Origin: Mixia osmundae IAM 14324
Lineage: Eukaryota > Basidiomycota > Mixiomycetes > Mixiales > Mixiaceae
NCBI RefSeq assembly: GCF_000708205.1
Contig: NW_014575555.1
Span: 308,689 to 372,688 of the forward strand
Reading direction: 5' to 3'
Length of the DNA: 64,000 nt
This document shows positions 38,852 to 50,184 of the stretch, in pieces. The translations under genes and the position numbers were made by a program. The notes beneath the pieces were generated by a model. That model saw nothing but the letters and a program-made list of their open reading frames with translations, did no database searches and had not been told where the DNA came from. Position 1 is the stretch's first letter; each line of letters opens with the position of its first letter.

Positions 38852-40486
38852 ATGCCACGACTTGGCGATTCGTACAAGAAATGGGACGACTTGGAACTCA
38901 GCGATGACAGCGATATCGAGGTACGGCGGACTGACGCAGCCAAGATGCAGCCAGCTCATAGTCATCCAGACTCATCCCAATATCGACACAAAGTCGATGA
39001 TCAGGCAAGCTAGCATGACTCTATGCATTTATGAATGTGCTGATGCAGAGACTGCAGATGGCGACAACGACAGGCAGGCCCGCCCACTGCCGAATCATCT
39101 TGTGCTCACCTTGTTGCAGATCCACGAGAAGCGAGAGGAGCGCAAGCAGAACATTGCCAAGCTGACAGCAGAGATCAAACTCAACGATACCCTCAAAGAC
39201 CGTCTCGAAGCCATTCGCAGCGAGGCGACGACATTTGATGCCTTCAGACACGCGATGCAAGCGCTCGACGCAAAAGTACCAAAACCTATGACGGACCCCA
39301 AGAAAGCTACTCCGAGCCACGACGAGATGATCATGACTCTCTTGATGACTGTTGCCGGTCAAGCTGCAATCTCGCCCGAGAGCGACAGAGACGAAGCTGT
39401 AAAATCTCAACTAGCTTACCATCTTGGCGAGTTAGACAAGCGAACGGAGCAAGCCAAGATCGAGCTGGCAGCCGAAGAGAAGGAGAGCAAGAAGCACATC
39501 ACCTCTGAAGACCTGCATGAAGGTTTCGCTGCGGGAGTACGCCGGGCTTAAGCTGTGAATGAATAATGCTGACGTGTCGTTCAGTCTGTGAACAAGACGC
39601 CAAGCGCTCAACCCATAGACCCTCCCAAGCCAAGCGTAAACAAAGGCAAGAGCAAGGAAATAGAGGTCATCAACTCGCCTGCAGTAGCACAGGCACAAGC
39701 AGCCCAAGAAGCCGACGACACCGATCTGGAAGAGCTATCGAGCACAGCCAGGGCATTCAGTCAGATCAAGATGGGCGACTGGACATCATCGTACCGGGCT
39801 ATCTCTCAAGCGGGGTCCGAGCTACTCAAAGATTCGGTCGTCGACGCCATGTTGCTCGAAGCGTTCCAATTGGGCATGGCAGGTAAGAAGCAGGCCTGCA
39901 TGAATTGCACCAATCAAGCCCTGATGATACAATACTGCGGCAAACTCGGTCGTGATGGTGTCAGCCTCTTCTTCAAGAAGTAAGCCTTTGGGCCCTCATC
40001 GTCGATAGGATGCTGACTCTTACAACCAGAATGCGCGAGAATGTGCAAAAAGCTCAGTCTGTCTTTCTGGCGGACGTGAAGGAAACTTTTGAGCGGTTAT
40101 GGGCGAGATCGCAAGTCGTTGCAGAGGAGCAAAGGACAGGTGGCGAAGAAGTGATCCAGCTCGTTGCAGAGAATCCAGACACGGTCATCTCGTTCGATGT
40201 CCCGCAAGGTCCGCCACCCGAAAAGCTCGTCCTGGAAGGCGAAGGAACAGAAGACCTCGATGTCGAGGATGTGAGGAAGTATCTCCAGCGAAAGTGGGAC
40301 ATCTGGCAGACCTTGGCGCCCGCGCTGCAAGAAGCTCTCAAGACTGGCTCGCTCGATCAAGTCAACGTCGTGCTGGGCAAAATGCCCGTGCCTGAGGCAG
40401 AACGCGCCGTACAAGTACTCGACGAAGGAAATATTCTCAACTTTCGCTCGTCAGAGATTCTCGATCAGACTATGGAAAGCAACTAG
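38852..40486 (+). CDS. CDC37: Hsp90 co-chaperone Cdc37
   Basis: Exons 38852-38920, 38970-39536, 39585-39979 and 40030-40486 give 495 aa. Cdc37 loads protein kinases onto Hsp90. The N-terminus has KWDDLELSDDSDIE, including the Ser that CK2 phosphorylates in this family, then HPNIDTKSMIR. IHEKREERKQNI, ITSEDLHEGF and VNKTP follow, with VNKTP formed across the intron at 39537. The C-terminal domain ends LDQTMESN. As modelled, about 25 residues between KSMIR and IHEKREE (roughly 39006-39120) have no family counterpart. One or two further introns, possibly with a GC donor at 38999-39004 (AG|GCAAGC), may be hidden there; I could not fix their borders. The stop overlaps that of the convergent gene. 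Confidence 0.92.
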
Positions 40487-41410
40487 GTCGATGCATTGCC
40501 TGCTTGTGCTGCATCGTCGATGCCCAATGCAAAAGAAAGCGCAACGCGTTCCGCGAAGCGCCGCCGGCTCTCTTCGTCTGGCATGGCGCTTGCTTCTTGC
40601 TTCAGCAAAGTGAGACGTGTCATGAGTGCCGCTAGATCCCCTTCTTCTTCGCCTTCTCCGTCTGAACTCATCATGGAGCTCTTGCCACCAAAGATTCGCC
40701 GCTGCATCTCCTCGAGTTCCGCTGAGGAGGGCATGTCATTATCGCCTTTTGGCTCCGCAGAGACAAAGTCGCTAAAGTCATCGTCGAAGCCTGTGGGAGC
40801 CGTCGCTCCGACGCGAGGCCACAGGTGGGTCTGTAGCGTACTAGCCAGATAAGCATAGCTCGTCACTGCATGTTTTGTAAGCTACCATGACCGACTATGT
40901 CACAGTCGAGCGCACTATCACGGCCATCGTCGCCTGTCTCGGGCGCGTGCTCGAGATCGACGAGCTCGAAGCCCTGCTCAACAGCGACATCCAGCCATTC
41001 TGCTTCGACAGCATCCCCGTCCCTGTTCGTGTGACCTTTGACGAGAGCGAGAATGGCAATGTCTGGCATCTGATACGCCGCTATACTAGATAACAGTCTC
41101 GAGATGATGAGCGGTTTGGCATCGTAATCGGACAAGACGATGAGAGCAGGCACGCCCTGGAGCTGTCCCAGAGCTGTCGATAGATCATATGCTGTCGCTA
41201 TGCTGACTTTGGCCTCGTAGTAGCGGTTCTTGAGGCGCCAGACGTGAGAGGGCTCATTGCTCAAAGGGGCAGCATCTTGCTTCCTCAATTCTGCGCAGAT
41301 GCTGAGCGTCTGCTTCAGTCTGCACTGCCTCGCGCACCGGCAACAAAGCTAGCTGTGATGTGTTCGCTGACGAGTGAGAGCACGAGCAGGGTACTCTCTG
41401 GGCTTGACAT
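40483..41410 (-). CDS. IRC6/AAGAB-like clathrin-adaptor binding protein
   Basis: Exons 41410-41338, 41290-40916 and 40865-40483 encode 276 aa. The N-terminal GTPase-like alpha/beta domain includes STLLVLSLVSEHITASF, GVPALIVLSDYD, and EWLDVAVEQGFELVDL. The last is the family signature of p34/AAGAB and yeast Irc6, which bind AP-1/AP-2 adaptor subunits and help adaptor assembly. The C-terminal region contains an acidic linker and a helical segment (SAELEEMQRRIFG). The junction at 40866-40915 restores SYAYLASTLQTHLWPRV. It diverges from SKI3 with only 80 bp between start codons, and its TAG overlaps the CDC37 TAG on the other strand. Confidence 0.8.
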
Positions 41411-41490
41411 GGCCTGCCTCGATAAATTGTTGACATCGCGTGGCTTTGCCATCCTTTGATCTGGTTTGATCTTGCCCGCTTGCTCCCTTG

Positions 41491-44400
41491 ATGTCGACGG
41501 CCTACGTCAAACAGAAGCTCAAGTCTGCCCGCGATCTGATCGGCAAGAAGGACTACGAGGCCGCCTTGCAAGCAGCGAGCGATGTCGTCGATTTTGAACC
41601 CCAAAATTACAACGCAAGAGTGTTCATTGCTCTGTGCCAATCTCATCTCGATCGAGCGACCGACAGCGAGGCAACGTACCGCAGAGCCATCGAGCTTGCA
41701 CCTCATCAGTCTTTAGCCTGGCAGGCACGCCTTACGTTCTCAGCGGAGTCACAGCTATTCACGCCTGCTGCTTGCAGGGCCTCGCGACCCTCTTCAAAGA
41801 TCAGAAGCAATGGGACAAATATACCGACACGCTGCTGTCAATGCTCGACATGTATGTCGAAAGGTACTTGGGTGATGGACTTGATGGATGGATGATCATG
41901 TCTGATTGTTGCGTGCAGCGCCGACGCTTCAAAATGCGCCGAGACAATCGAAAAGCTGCTCGAACAGCGACGAGAGAGAGGCACAACCGAGCAGGTACGC
42001 GCGACGAAACAGAACCTAGCCTCTCCTCACGAGTCTACAGATCGTCGAAACGCTCGCATGGCTTCTGCCCGGGTCGAGATTTTACTCATTGCTGGCACGG
42101 TTGCCGCCTCCGGACGCGACGATGCCCGAAAGTACGGCCACATACTATACCCAGACTGCGATCCACGACAGCATGCCTGTCCTCGAGGAAATCATCCGCA
42201 TCCTAGAAAAGGCCGAGCGCAACAGAATAGAAGCCGAAGTCATGCAAAGGCGGCAAAGGTTGGCCGGTCCCGTCACCTCAGCCGAGCAGACTCGCAGAGC
42301 CGTCGATAGAGAGATCCTTGCTGTCTCCGATCTACCTCGCTACTATGCTACGCTGCTCGATCAGCACTCGGCTACGGACGAATCGCGAAGGCAGACCGAA
42401 TCAAAGCTGCTTCGGCATAAGCATGCCCTGCTCATTGCTCTGCCCGCGACAGCAACCGTGCCAACGCCAGATCTGCCTTTATCCAAGCTCAAGAGATGGA
42501 TCGCGCTCAAAGCCCAATTACGACACGAGGTGCTCGACTTGACGCGAGACATGGTTCTGTTAAAGCTGCCTGATGTGCTCGCCTGGCATATTCAGCTTGA
42601 CTGCAGAGATTATTCAGACATCACAGCATACGATAGGACAGTCCTATCGAATTTTGCTGACCTTTTCGAGGATGACCCGCTCACTGACATCATCCGAGCG
42701 TATGAAACCAGCTCGCGGCCGCACGCCAATGGCGACGAAAGGCACGATGAGCCGTCCCTATCGAGCGACGCCATCTCAGATCTCTACGCACGAAGCATAG
42801 AACGCTGTCAGCCTTCAGCAATCTGTGCAAAAGCACTGACGATCAATTACTATGCCGCACAAAAGGAGCACGCCACTGTCATCGAGATTGGCGAAGCAGC
42901 CTTGCAAGGCATACAAGCTATTGTCGAGGACTACGGACAGTCAATGCCTGCCATCACTGCAATGTTTGAGCGACAGATGGCACTGGCGTATGTTGAATAC
43001 GACGCGCCAAAGCATCACGTCCGCGCACTGCGGCTGCTGGATCCATTGCTATTGACTCGACCTGATGATGCCGAATGTCTCTTTGCGCGTGCGACGATCA
43101 GAGCCGCATCGGAAGAGTGGAAAGACGCAGAGAAGAGCTTCACGGCTGTGCTTGCTTCGAGCAGCGCATCAAATTCTCTCCAGGCACAAGCCAAGGAAGA
43201 GCAAGCCTGGTGCCGAGTTAACCAGAGCGATTTTACTACAGGCCTGCAAGGTCTCGAGACAGCGCTAAGCGGAATCTTTGATTCGGTGGACACGGCCCAT
43301 GAAAGGCTGGCGCGGTTGCACTGGCGTATAGGAAGCTGCTACTGGCGCATGGCAGGCGACGATCGCCCTGCCAAGCAACTTGCGTACTCTTCTTTCATCT
43401 CGTCCATCAAGGCAGACTCGCTCTTCGCGCCTGCATTTACCTCCCTTGGCCTGTACTACCTCGAAGCGCTCGAGCCAGCCGATCATTTGAGAGCTTCACA
43501 ATGCTTCCAGAAAGCGTTCGAGCTCGATGCCACGCAGGACAAAGCAGCGATGCTGCTTGCCCAAGAGTTCGCGTCGGCTTCGCAATGGGATCTCGTCGAA
43601 GTCGTCGCTCGTCGCGTCGTCGGATCGAGCGTCACCTCAGATCAATCGACAAGACTTCCGGTCGGCTCAGCGCTCGCAAAGCGAAGTGCTTGGGCATGGA
43701 AGGCTATCGGAGCTGCAGATTTGGTACGCGCACTTTCACAGGCCATCGTGATAAATGCTTACGCTCGCCGAATAGGATGGCAAGCGATATGACAGTGCAA
43801 TTACATCGTTTCAGTCGGCACTACGGGGCTCCCCTCGCGACGTGTCCACCTGGATGCGACTTGGCATGTCATATAGGGGATCTGGCAAATACGTTGCAGC
43901 ACTGAAGACATTCGCGCAAGTCCTGAAGCTTGCGCCTGATTTTTGGCAAGCCAAATATTGCATCGGCGAAGTGCAGCGCGCCATCGGACTCACTCGAGCG
44001 GCTATTGATACATTTTCGGAACTGACGGCAACGCGATCCAGCGACGATAGCTTGACAGTTGTGCTTGCCGAAACGCGCGTGCTGCATTCGCGCACGCTGT
44101 TCAGTACCGGCTACAACGATCGAGCAAAGGAGCAGCTTCTACTTTCCATCAAGGCCACTCTCGCCATTTGCGAACACGATGCGCTGGCTCAGCAATGCAC
44201 TAAAATTCTCGCCGATGCCTTGGAAGCCTTCAGCTCGTGCGATCTTGACGACGTCAAGGACACTGTTCGCGAGCAAGTTGCTACTGTACTGGCGCACGTC
44301 GGAATGAAGGATGCTTCCGATAAGGCCAAAGTCCACGCTGTCGATGTGCTTACCACTGACACGATCACTCATCAAGCGGGAAGACTTCCACTTAGTTCAC

Positions 44401-46049
44401 TCTGTGCAGCCGTCTCGGTGCTGTGCTATCAGTGGCGCGTCACTGCCTGTCAGAAGGAGTACGAGCGTCTCGGATCGGCATGGTACGATCTTGCTTTATC
44501 GGTCTACGCGCTTCGGAAGCATAACACGCTTGTCCCGACACCCGAGCTTGCCAAAAAGTGCACCGAGCAAAGCATAATGTGTCTGCGCTTAGCATTGCAG
44601 CTTGAACCACGTAATGCTCTCTTCTGGAACGCCTTAGGCATCACAACGATTGACACGAGCGCTAAACTCAGTCAGCACGCTTTCATTCGATCTGTCGAGC
44701 TCAACGGACGCAGCGCGACAGCATGGACAAATCTTGGTCTGTTCTATCTACTTAAGGACGATCCTGAGCTGGCCAACAAGGCTCTTTTGCGCGCTCAAGT
44801 GTTGGATCCAGAGTACGCACGGGCGTGGATGGGTCAATCGGAGTTGGCCCGCGCAAATGGCGACCTTTCTGCCGCTTTCGTCCTCGTCGAGCACGCTTGG
44901 GCTTTGCCGGGCTACGTGTCTTCGATCGATTTGACCTATGCCGAACAGACACTCGGCTCGGCGGATAGTCTCACTGGGTCTGATGAGCAAGTGTCGAGAC
45001 TCTCGTCTGGACTGTATGCCATGTCTCGACATCTAGCACACCAGCCGGAAGATGCCACTGCTCTGCACCTTCATGCCCTACTGAGCGAGCGACTCAATTT
45101 GCTTGATCAGGCACAATCGAGTCTTGAGCAAGCTGCCACTGTGCTGGAAGGTCTATACGAGACTTCAGAGTCAGAAGAGACGGAGCGCCGGTTCGTCATT
45201 GCACACGCCAATCTAGGCAGAGTCAGTCTGGCGAATGGCAATCTCGATGGGGCTCTGACTGCCTTTGACGCCGCTCTGAGCTTGCTCGAAGATCTTCCGG
45301 AGGATGACGAGCAAGGAAGCGCGCTGAAGCTGCAAGCCATGCTCGGACAAGGTCTCGCTCTGCATGCTCAAGGCGATTCCGCGGCGAGCTATGAAGTACT
45401 GCAGCAGGCCAGAGCTGAAGCGCCTGATCAGTCTTCGGTATCGCTCAAGCTTGATTTAGCGCTCTCGAAAGTCTTGTGCGAGCGCGAAGATGGTGCAAGC
45501 GTATCGGAAGCCACGGAAATCCTACAAGGACGCCTGAACGTCATGGATACTGGCACTCGAGGCGTTGTCGGTGTCGTGACTGCGCTTCTGGAGCTGGCCT
45601 TAGCGCAGAAGAACAACAAATTGTTTGCCGACACGCTCAAGTATGCCTCGGCTTACGACGCAGAAACGACAGATGGGCTAGATCCTACAGGTCAGATCGC
45701 ACAGCTGGCTGCTACCTTTCGATTGCGTCAAGGGGATACGCAGGGTGCAACAGAGATCTTGGCTGCGCGAGTGCATCGTCGACCTTACGACGCAGCAGGT
45801 CGATACCGGCTTGTGGAGAACATGATGGACGCGCAAGTTGGATCTGCCGATGAGATGGCCACTCTTCTGGGCGAGGGCGAGAGAAACTCGGGAAATCTAG
45901 AGACATACCTGCTCCTGCAGTCGCGACTTGCTACACTCAGAGGCGACACTGATAGCGCTATCGAGTGCGCACAGAGAGCAGTCCACGAAAAGCCTGGATG
46001 TGCGGCAAGCAGAGCAGCCTTGCAAGTAGCAATGGACGCGCAAAGATAG
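41491..46049 (+). CDS. SKI3: Superkiller complex TPR subunit Ski3 (TTC37-like)
   Basis: Exons 41491-41724, 41778-41851, 41919-41994, 42041-43723 and 43776-46049 give 1446 aa, close to yeast Ski3. Ski3 scaffolds the Ski2-Ski3-Ski8 complex that feeds mRNA to the cytoplasmic exosome for 3'-5' decay. TPR-like helices run throughout: the first pair is KSARDLIGKKDYEAALQAA and YRRAIELAPHQSLAWQ; later ones include MRLGMSYRGSGKYVAALKT and AWTNLGLFYLLKDDPELAN. The N-terminal array, a long middle solenoid and a C-terminal TPR superhelix match family layout. The first intron (41725-41777) has a GC donor (CAG|GCACGC); splicing there joins SLAWQ to GLATLFKDQKQWDKY. Confidence 0.92.
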
Positions 46050-46088
46050 CACCAATTGCATGTTGCCCGTACATACAATATCATCATC

Positions 46089-46468
46089 ACTGCTGTTGCT
46101 GCTTCTGCATCATCTCTGCATTATGCTCTGCGAACCGTAGCCCGACTCTGTACATCTGATTGATGAGCTCGTGAGCTGCCGCGTGCAAAGAGAGACTCGC
46201 CTGTTTGAATGAGCAAGGAACTTGTCTGAGCAGTTCTTGATGCACTCGTCCTGCGTGACTCGTGATGAGCCATGGCGGGAAGCAAAGCATGACGAAGCAG
46301 ACTTGCCTCTTTGGATGTGACGGCTTTGGTCGTAAAGTCATTGCAGCAAGTATTGAAGCATCGCTCGACCAAGCCGCTGTAGAGCTTGAAAAAGTCGTGC
46401 ATCTGCCTCTTTGCGATCGTCGCCTCGAGCATCTGCTGCTCTTGCGGCGTATAGTTTGAGCCGTCCAT
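46089..46468 (-). CDS. TIM9: Mitochondrial intermembrane chaperone Tim9
   Basis: Exons 46468-46307, 46250-46201 and 46149-46089 encode 90 aa. Small Tim proteins escort hydrophobic precursors across the intermembrane space. The twin CX3C motifs are CFNTC and CIKNC, 16 or so residues apart, flanked by the typical helices (MHDFFKLYSGLVERC; FLAHSNRVGLRFAEHNAEM). Both introns use GC donors, GAG|GCAAGT at 46306 and CAG|GCGAGT at 46200; the conserved sequence on each side leaves little room for GT alternatives. The C-terminus is a short Gln run. It diverges from eIF6 with 134 bp between start codons. Confidence 0.93.
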
Positions 46469-46602
46469 GATTGCAGCGCCTGACTCGGACCTGCTGTGAC
46501 TCCGAGGCCGGCTCAGAGAGGTCAAAGTCGATCGATGACTCGCAGACGGGCGCGATATAAATTTTGGCAGCGCTCGCCTCTGTCGATTGTAAGGCGCTCG
46601 AG

Positions 46603-47448
46603 ATGGCAGTCAGAGTGAGATACGAGTCCGGCAGTGAAGTGGGAGTCTTCTCAAAGGTGTGCACACCTGACTGGCCCATCATCTGCCGCCTGCTCACCAG
46701 CAGGGCGGATTAGCTCACCAATTCGTACTGTCTGGCGTCGATGGCCACTGGAGCGAACAACTTTATCTCTACCTTTGAAGCCGAGCTGGGAGATGTGATT
46801 CCCGTGATTCAGACGAGTATAGCCGGCACACGCATCATCGGTCGACTGACAGCCGGCAACCGACACGGATTGCTCGTTCCCTCTACGACGACAGATCAAG
46901 AGCTGCAACATCTGAGGAACTCCTTACCGGACTCGGTAGCCCTGCAAAGAGTGGAAGAGCGACTGTCTGCTCTGGGCAACGTCATCGCTTGCAATGACTA
47001 TGTCGCGCTCGTTCATCCCGACATCGACAGAGAGACCGAGGAGATCGTGGCAGACGTACTCAAAGTGGAAGTCTTTCGACAGACCATAGCCGACAACGTC
47101 CTGGTAGGCTCATACTGCGCCCTCTCAAATCAGGGTGCTCTCGTACATCCCAAGACGAGCATACAAGACCAGGACGAGCTGTCGAGCTTGTTACAAGTTC
47201 CTCTCGTGGCAGGCACAGTCAACCGAGGCTCGGATGTCATCGGTGCAGGCATGGTCGTCAATGGTATGCCCAACCTGCGCTGGCATAGTCGGTGCTGATG
47301 TGATGATCCAACAGATTGGGCATCTTTTGTCGGGCTCGACACCACAGCGACAGAAATCTCGGTCATCGAGGCTGCATTCAAGCTGGGCGGTCAGACGACA
47401 GACGCAATCGGCAACATGCGCGATACCCTCATCGATCAGTACGCATAG
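46603..47448 (+). CDS. TIF6: Eukaryotic translation initiation factor 6 (Tif6)
   Basis: Exons 46603-46656, 46714-47263 and 47315-47448 give exactly 245 aa, the family length. eIF6 binds pre-60S subunits, prevents early joining to 40S, and is needed for 60S biogenesis. Conserved pentein-fold repeats are visible: GVFSKLTNSYCL (joined across intron 1), [63 protein letters not shown] (joined across intron 2) and [18 protein letters not shown]. It starts MAVRVRYES. Both introns have GT donors and phase closes. Confidence 0.97.
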
Positions 47449-47548
47449 CGTTCTGGTCATGCTGTCTTTTGCATAGACATCGCAGTACAACGTGTATGGC
47501 ATACAGGACTTGCAAGACGATTCATGCGAGCGTTTGCGTTGATGCTGT

Positions 47549-48593
47549 CTAATGACCGTAGTCGTATCTGGACAAGCGATCAGCTTCGTCCAGGATGATG
47601 AAACCCATGACGCACTTTCTGTAGAACGACTCCGAGTCGGATGGATCGCTATTGGCGCCCCGCTTGCTGAAACCCTCTTCGCCAGCCTCCTCGAGCTTCT
47701 TCCTCTCCTCCTTGTCTTCGGCAAGCCAAGCTAGAGCAAGTTCGAGCAGCCTACTGCCCGCTCGATTGGGATCGTTCATTCTGTCCAATACGCCAGCAGG
47801 TACTCCCTCCGGTTCGCCCTTGAAAGGCCAAAGCAATGGCGCAGGCGTCGTCGTCTTGCCGAGCTGAATGTGACAGACATGCGTGGGGAAAGAGTCCAGC
47901 CCGTCGAAGATGTGGGTGGCATAGCAGACTGTTGCGCCACGTGTATCACATTCCTCGCGTAGAAAGGCGAGCAGCTTCGTTCGAACGAGCACATCGAGGT
48001 CAACGGTGACCTGCACTACTTCAGATTGCTACAGTCTGCAGGACTGGAAAGCTGACTTCATCGAGGAGCAGGAGCGTCCAAGGTGCCATGAGACCAGAGA
48101 CGATCTGCACGCGTCGTCGTTCGCCGTCGCTGATCTGGTGCATGTGCCATTTGAGATCCACATCGAGGCTGACGACGACAGTCAGCTATATGGTATGCCG
48201 AACAAAGAGAAGAGCTAACATGTCTAGCAAGCGATCCCTGCGCTCTTTGTGTCTGTATCCGCCCACAGAATCGAGAAAGTGAGCAACGCCGAGATCCGAC
48301 CTGACGACAGGATTATTGGCCCACTCTGTGCCGAGATAGGTCACCCCGGCAGGCGTCTTCCTGAAAGGGTCCTGCCCCAGCACCTTGGCTTTGCCCTTTG
48401 TGAGTCGCTTGCCCGCTAAGATCTGGAGCAACGTGGATTTGCCGGCACCGTTTGCACCGACGAGGAGACATCTCGAGCCTTGCTTGAGGTGCAGATCGAT
48501 ACCGCGCAGTACGGCCGTCTGATCGCTGCTAAAGGCAAAGACGAGATTGTCCAGCAAGACGGCATCCTCCTCGCTCGATCCGTTCGTCGCCAT
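47549..48593 (-). CDS. CAF16: Soluble ABC ATPase Caf16 (CCR4-NOT associated)
   Basis: Exons 48593-48220, 48168-48057, 48010-47616 and 47567-47549 give 299 aa, near yeast Caf16. It is a single ABC ATPase domain with no membrane segments. Walker A is GANGAGKST, the signature region is [11 protein letters not shown], and Walker B is LLLLDEVTVDLD, completed across the intron at 48011. [10 protein letters not shown] holds the switch His. Caf16-type proteins associate with the CCR4-NOT complex and Mediator in yeast. The last intron (47568-47615) is 48 nt and stop-free; splicing gives the short end FYRKYDYGH. An upstream in-frame TTG is not a start; MATNGSSEE at 48593 is. Confidence 0.9.
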
Positions 48594-49449
48594 TGGCTTG
48601 GACGGGGGCAGCGGATCGCGCGTTGTTCTGTCGATCTGCAACAGAGCTTGAGGTTGCCGGCTTCCGGGACCTTCTGCGGCGGGTGCTCGACCGTATCACT
48701 TCAACGTCAGACCCCTGCGCGCAGTGCACTGAGTAACGCATGGCGTGATGTTGCACGCAAGACCCACAGAGCACTCCACTCGATGCTCATCAGTGCGCCT
48801 ACGTCAGGATCTAGCAAAGTCCTCGCTCGATGGTCATAGCGCTGGAACATGCAACATCTGGGATGCATGGCTGGGACGCTTTGCCGTGACGCATCAAGAG
48901 CGCGTGCATCGGCCTCATCTCGGGTCGTGAACGCAGCCACCAGCCGTGACGCGTTGTGCACCGGACTGACACAGCCCTTGCTCCTATAAGACGCTTTCTC
49001 AGCGTCAGCTGCTTGAACAAAGTAGATTTTGCAGAGTCAGCAATGGTCTATCGGGCATTCTCAAAAGCTTGCATCATCGTGAGAATCTACTATGCGCCTC
49101 AAGACAAAAAGGATGCCGCGGCGGACAAAGCGACTTCCAGATAGATGCCAAGGTACATTTTGTCCAAAGAAGGGGGCGAACTGTGAGCTTACAGCAATGC
49201 GTACACAGCTTTGCTAGGCTTTCATGTGGTCTGACATGGCTGGAAGAGCAAAATGCAAATTTTGGCTAGAGCGAACAGTCTGCTGGCCGTGCTCTCTATG
49301 AGTGCTCCTACATGACCAGAGGGGGTGATGAAGCCACAATGAGGTCAAAAATGCCTGCTAGAGTGCCAAGGACCTTCGACGGACATTGCGCGCGTTCTGG
49401 CACGTGCACGCGTTGATTGGCGATGATTTTGGTAAGACGTGGTCCCGCT
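48594..49449. other. Long intergenic region, no supported gene
   Basis: About 850 bp between the CAF16 start and the next plus-strand gene, by far the longest gap in the housekeeping part. Short open frames (for example 48956-49144 on +) carry no motif. I found no tRNA-like B box. It may hold promoters for both genes or a non-coding RNA I cannot recognise. Confidence 0.5.
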
Positions 49450-50178
49450 ATGATGCAGTCTGACGGCATTGTCGACTTCTGCCGGGCATGTCTGGACCAT
49501 CTACATGATCCAGACAATCCTCTACCACTCGAATGGCTCGACGAGTCCTTGCTGCTCCGCAACACGTACATTGCTGAAAATGAGCAAGAGGATCACAAGA
49601 CAGGCCGACGCTACAGGGTTGGCCAGCTCAACGAAACGCATACGCAGCAGCTCGACACGTTCAGAGAAGCCACGCTCGACGAGGGATCGGCTTCCTTGCA
49701 ATTGACATTCTTCTTCGAGCCAGACGAGTCCGTCGAATCAGGCCGAGCTGTGTTCGCTCATTCGTCGCTGGCGTACTGCTCAGCAAGCATCTTGCATCAT
49801 ATCCACCTTGTGCTTCGCTATCAGCAAGAACTCTTGTCGCCACAGCAGGCGCACGATCGCGAGCATTGGCGTCTTTGCGCGCTCTATGGCGAACAGGACT
49901 GCCCGACTTGGCCAGAGGCAGGAACTATAGAGCAAGCCGAGCAGCGCTACAATGAGCTCGAGGCGAGCGGTCATTACAGCATGGAAGACTACTGGGGCGC
50001 CGGATCGGACGCTGGTACTACTAACGATGCACCCGATTCGAGTGATGATGCATTGACCGCCGCCTTCTTGAGCGCCCTCAAGAGCCATGCAGGTCCCTCA
50101 GCAGATCGCATGCATACTATTGCCAAAATACAAACGGCACTCGATCGAGCTCTAGAGCAGTTCTACACAGGCACCTAG
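49450..50178 (+). CDS. Unrecognised acidic protein
   Basis: Single-exon open frame of 242 aa from the ATG at 49450 (49423 and 49453 also possible). The length without stops and the close fit into the convergent arrangement (six bases before the next stop) support a real gene. The sequence is acidic, with a CRACLDHLHD start, a hydrophobic segment LQLTFFFEPDE, a helix ASILHHIHLVLRYQQELL, an acidic Ser/Asp linker (APDSSDDALT) and a final amphipathic helix. There is no signal peptide or membrane span. I do not recognise a family. Confidence 0.65.
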   Translation: MMQSDGIVDFCRACLDHLHDPDNPLPLEWLDESLLLRNTYIAENEQEDHKTGRRYRVGQLNETHTQQLDTFREATLDEGSASLQLTFFFEPDESVESGRAVFAHSSLAYCSASILHHIHLVLRYQQELLSPQQAHDREHWRLCALYGEQDCPTWPEAGTIEQAEQRYNELEASGHYSMEDYWGAGSDAGTTNDAPDSSDDALTAAFLSALKSHAGPSADRMHTIAKIQTALDRALEQFYTGT

Positions 50179-50184
50179 AAGCGT

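Noticed and set aside
48956-49144. Short plus-strand open frame in the long intergenic region
   Set aside because: No motif, no supporting splice sites, and codon content not distinct from shadows.
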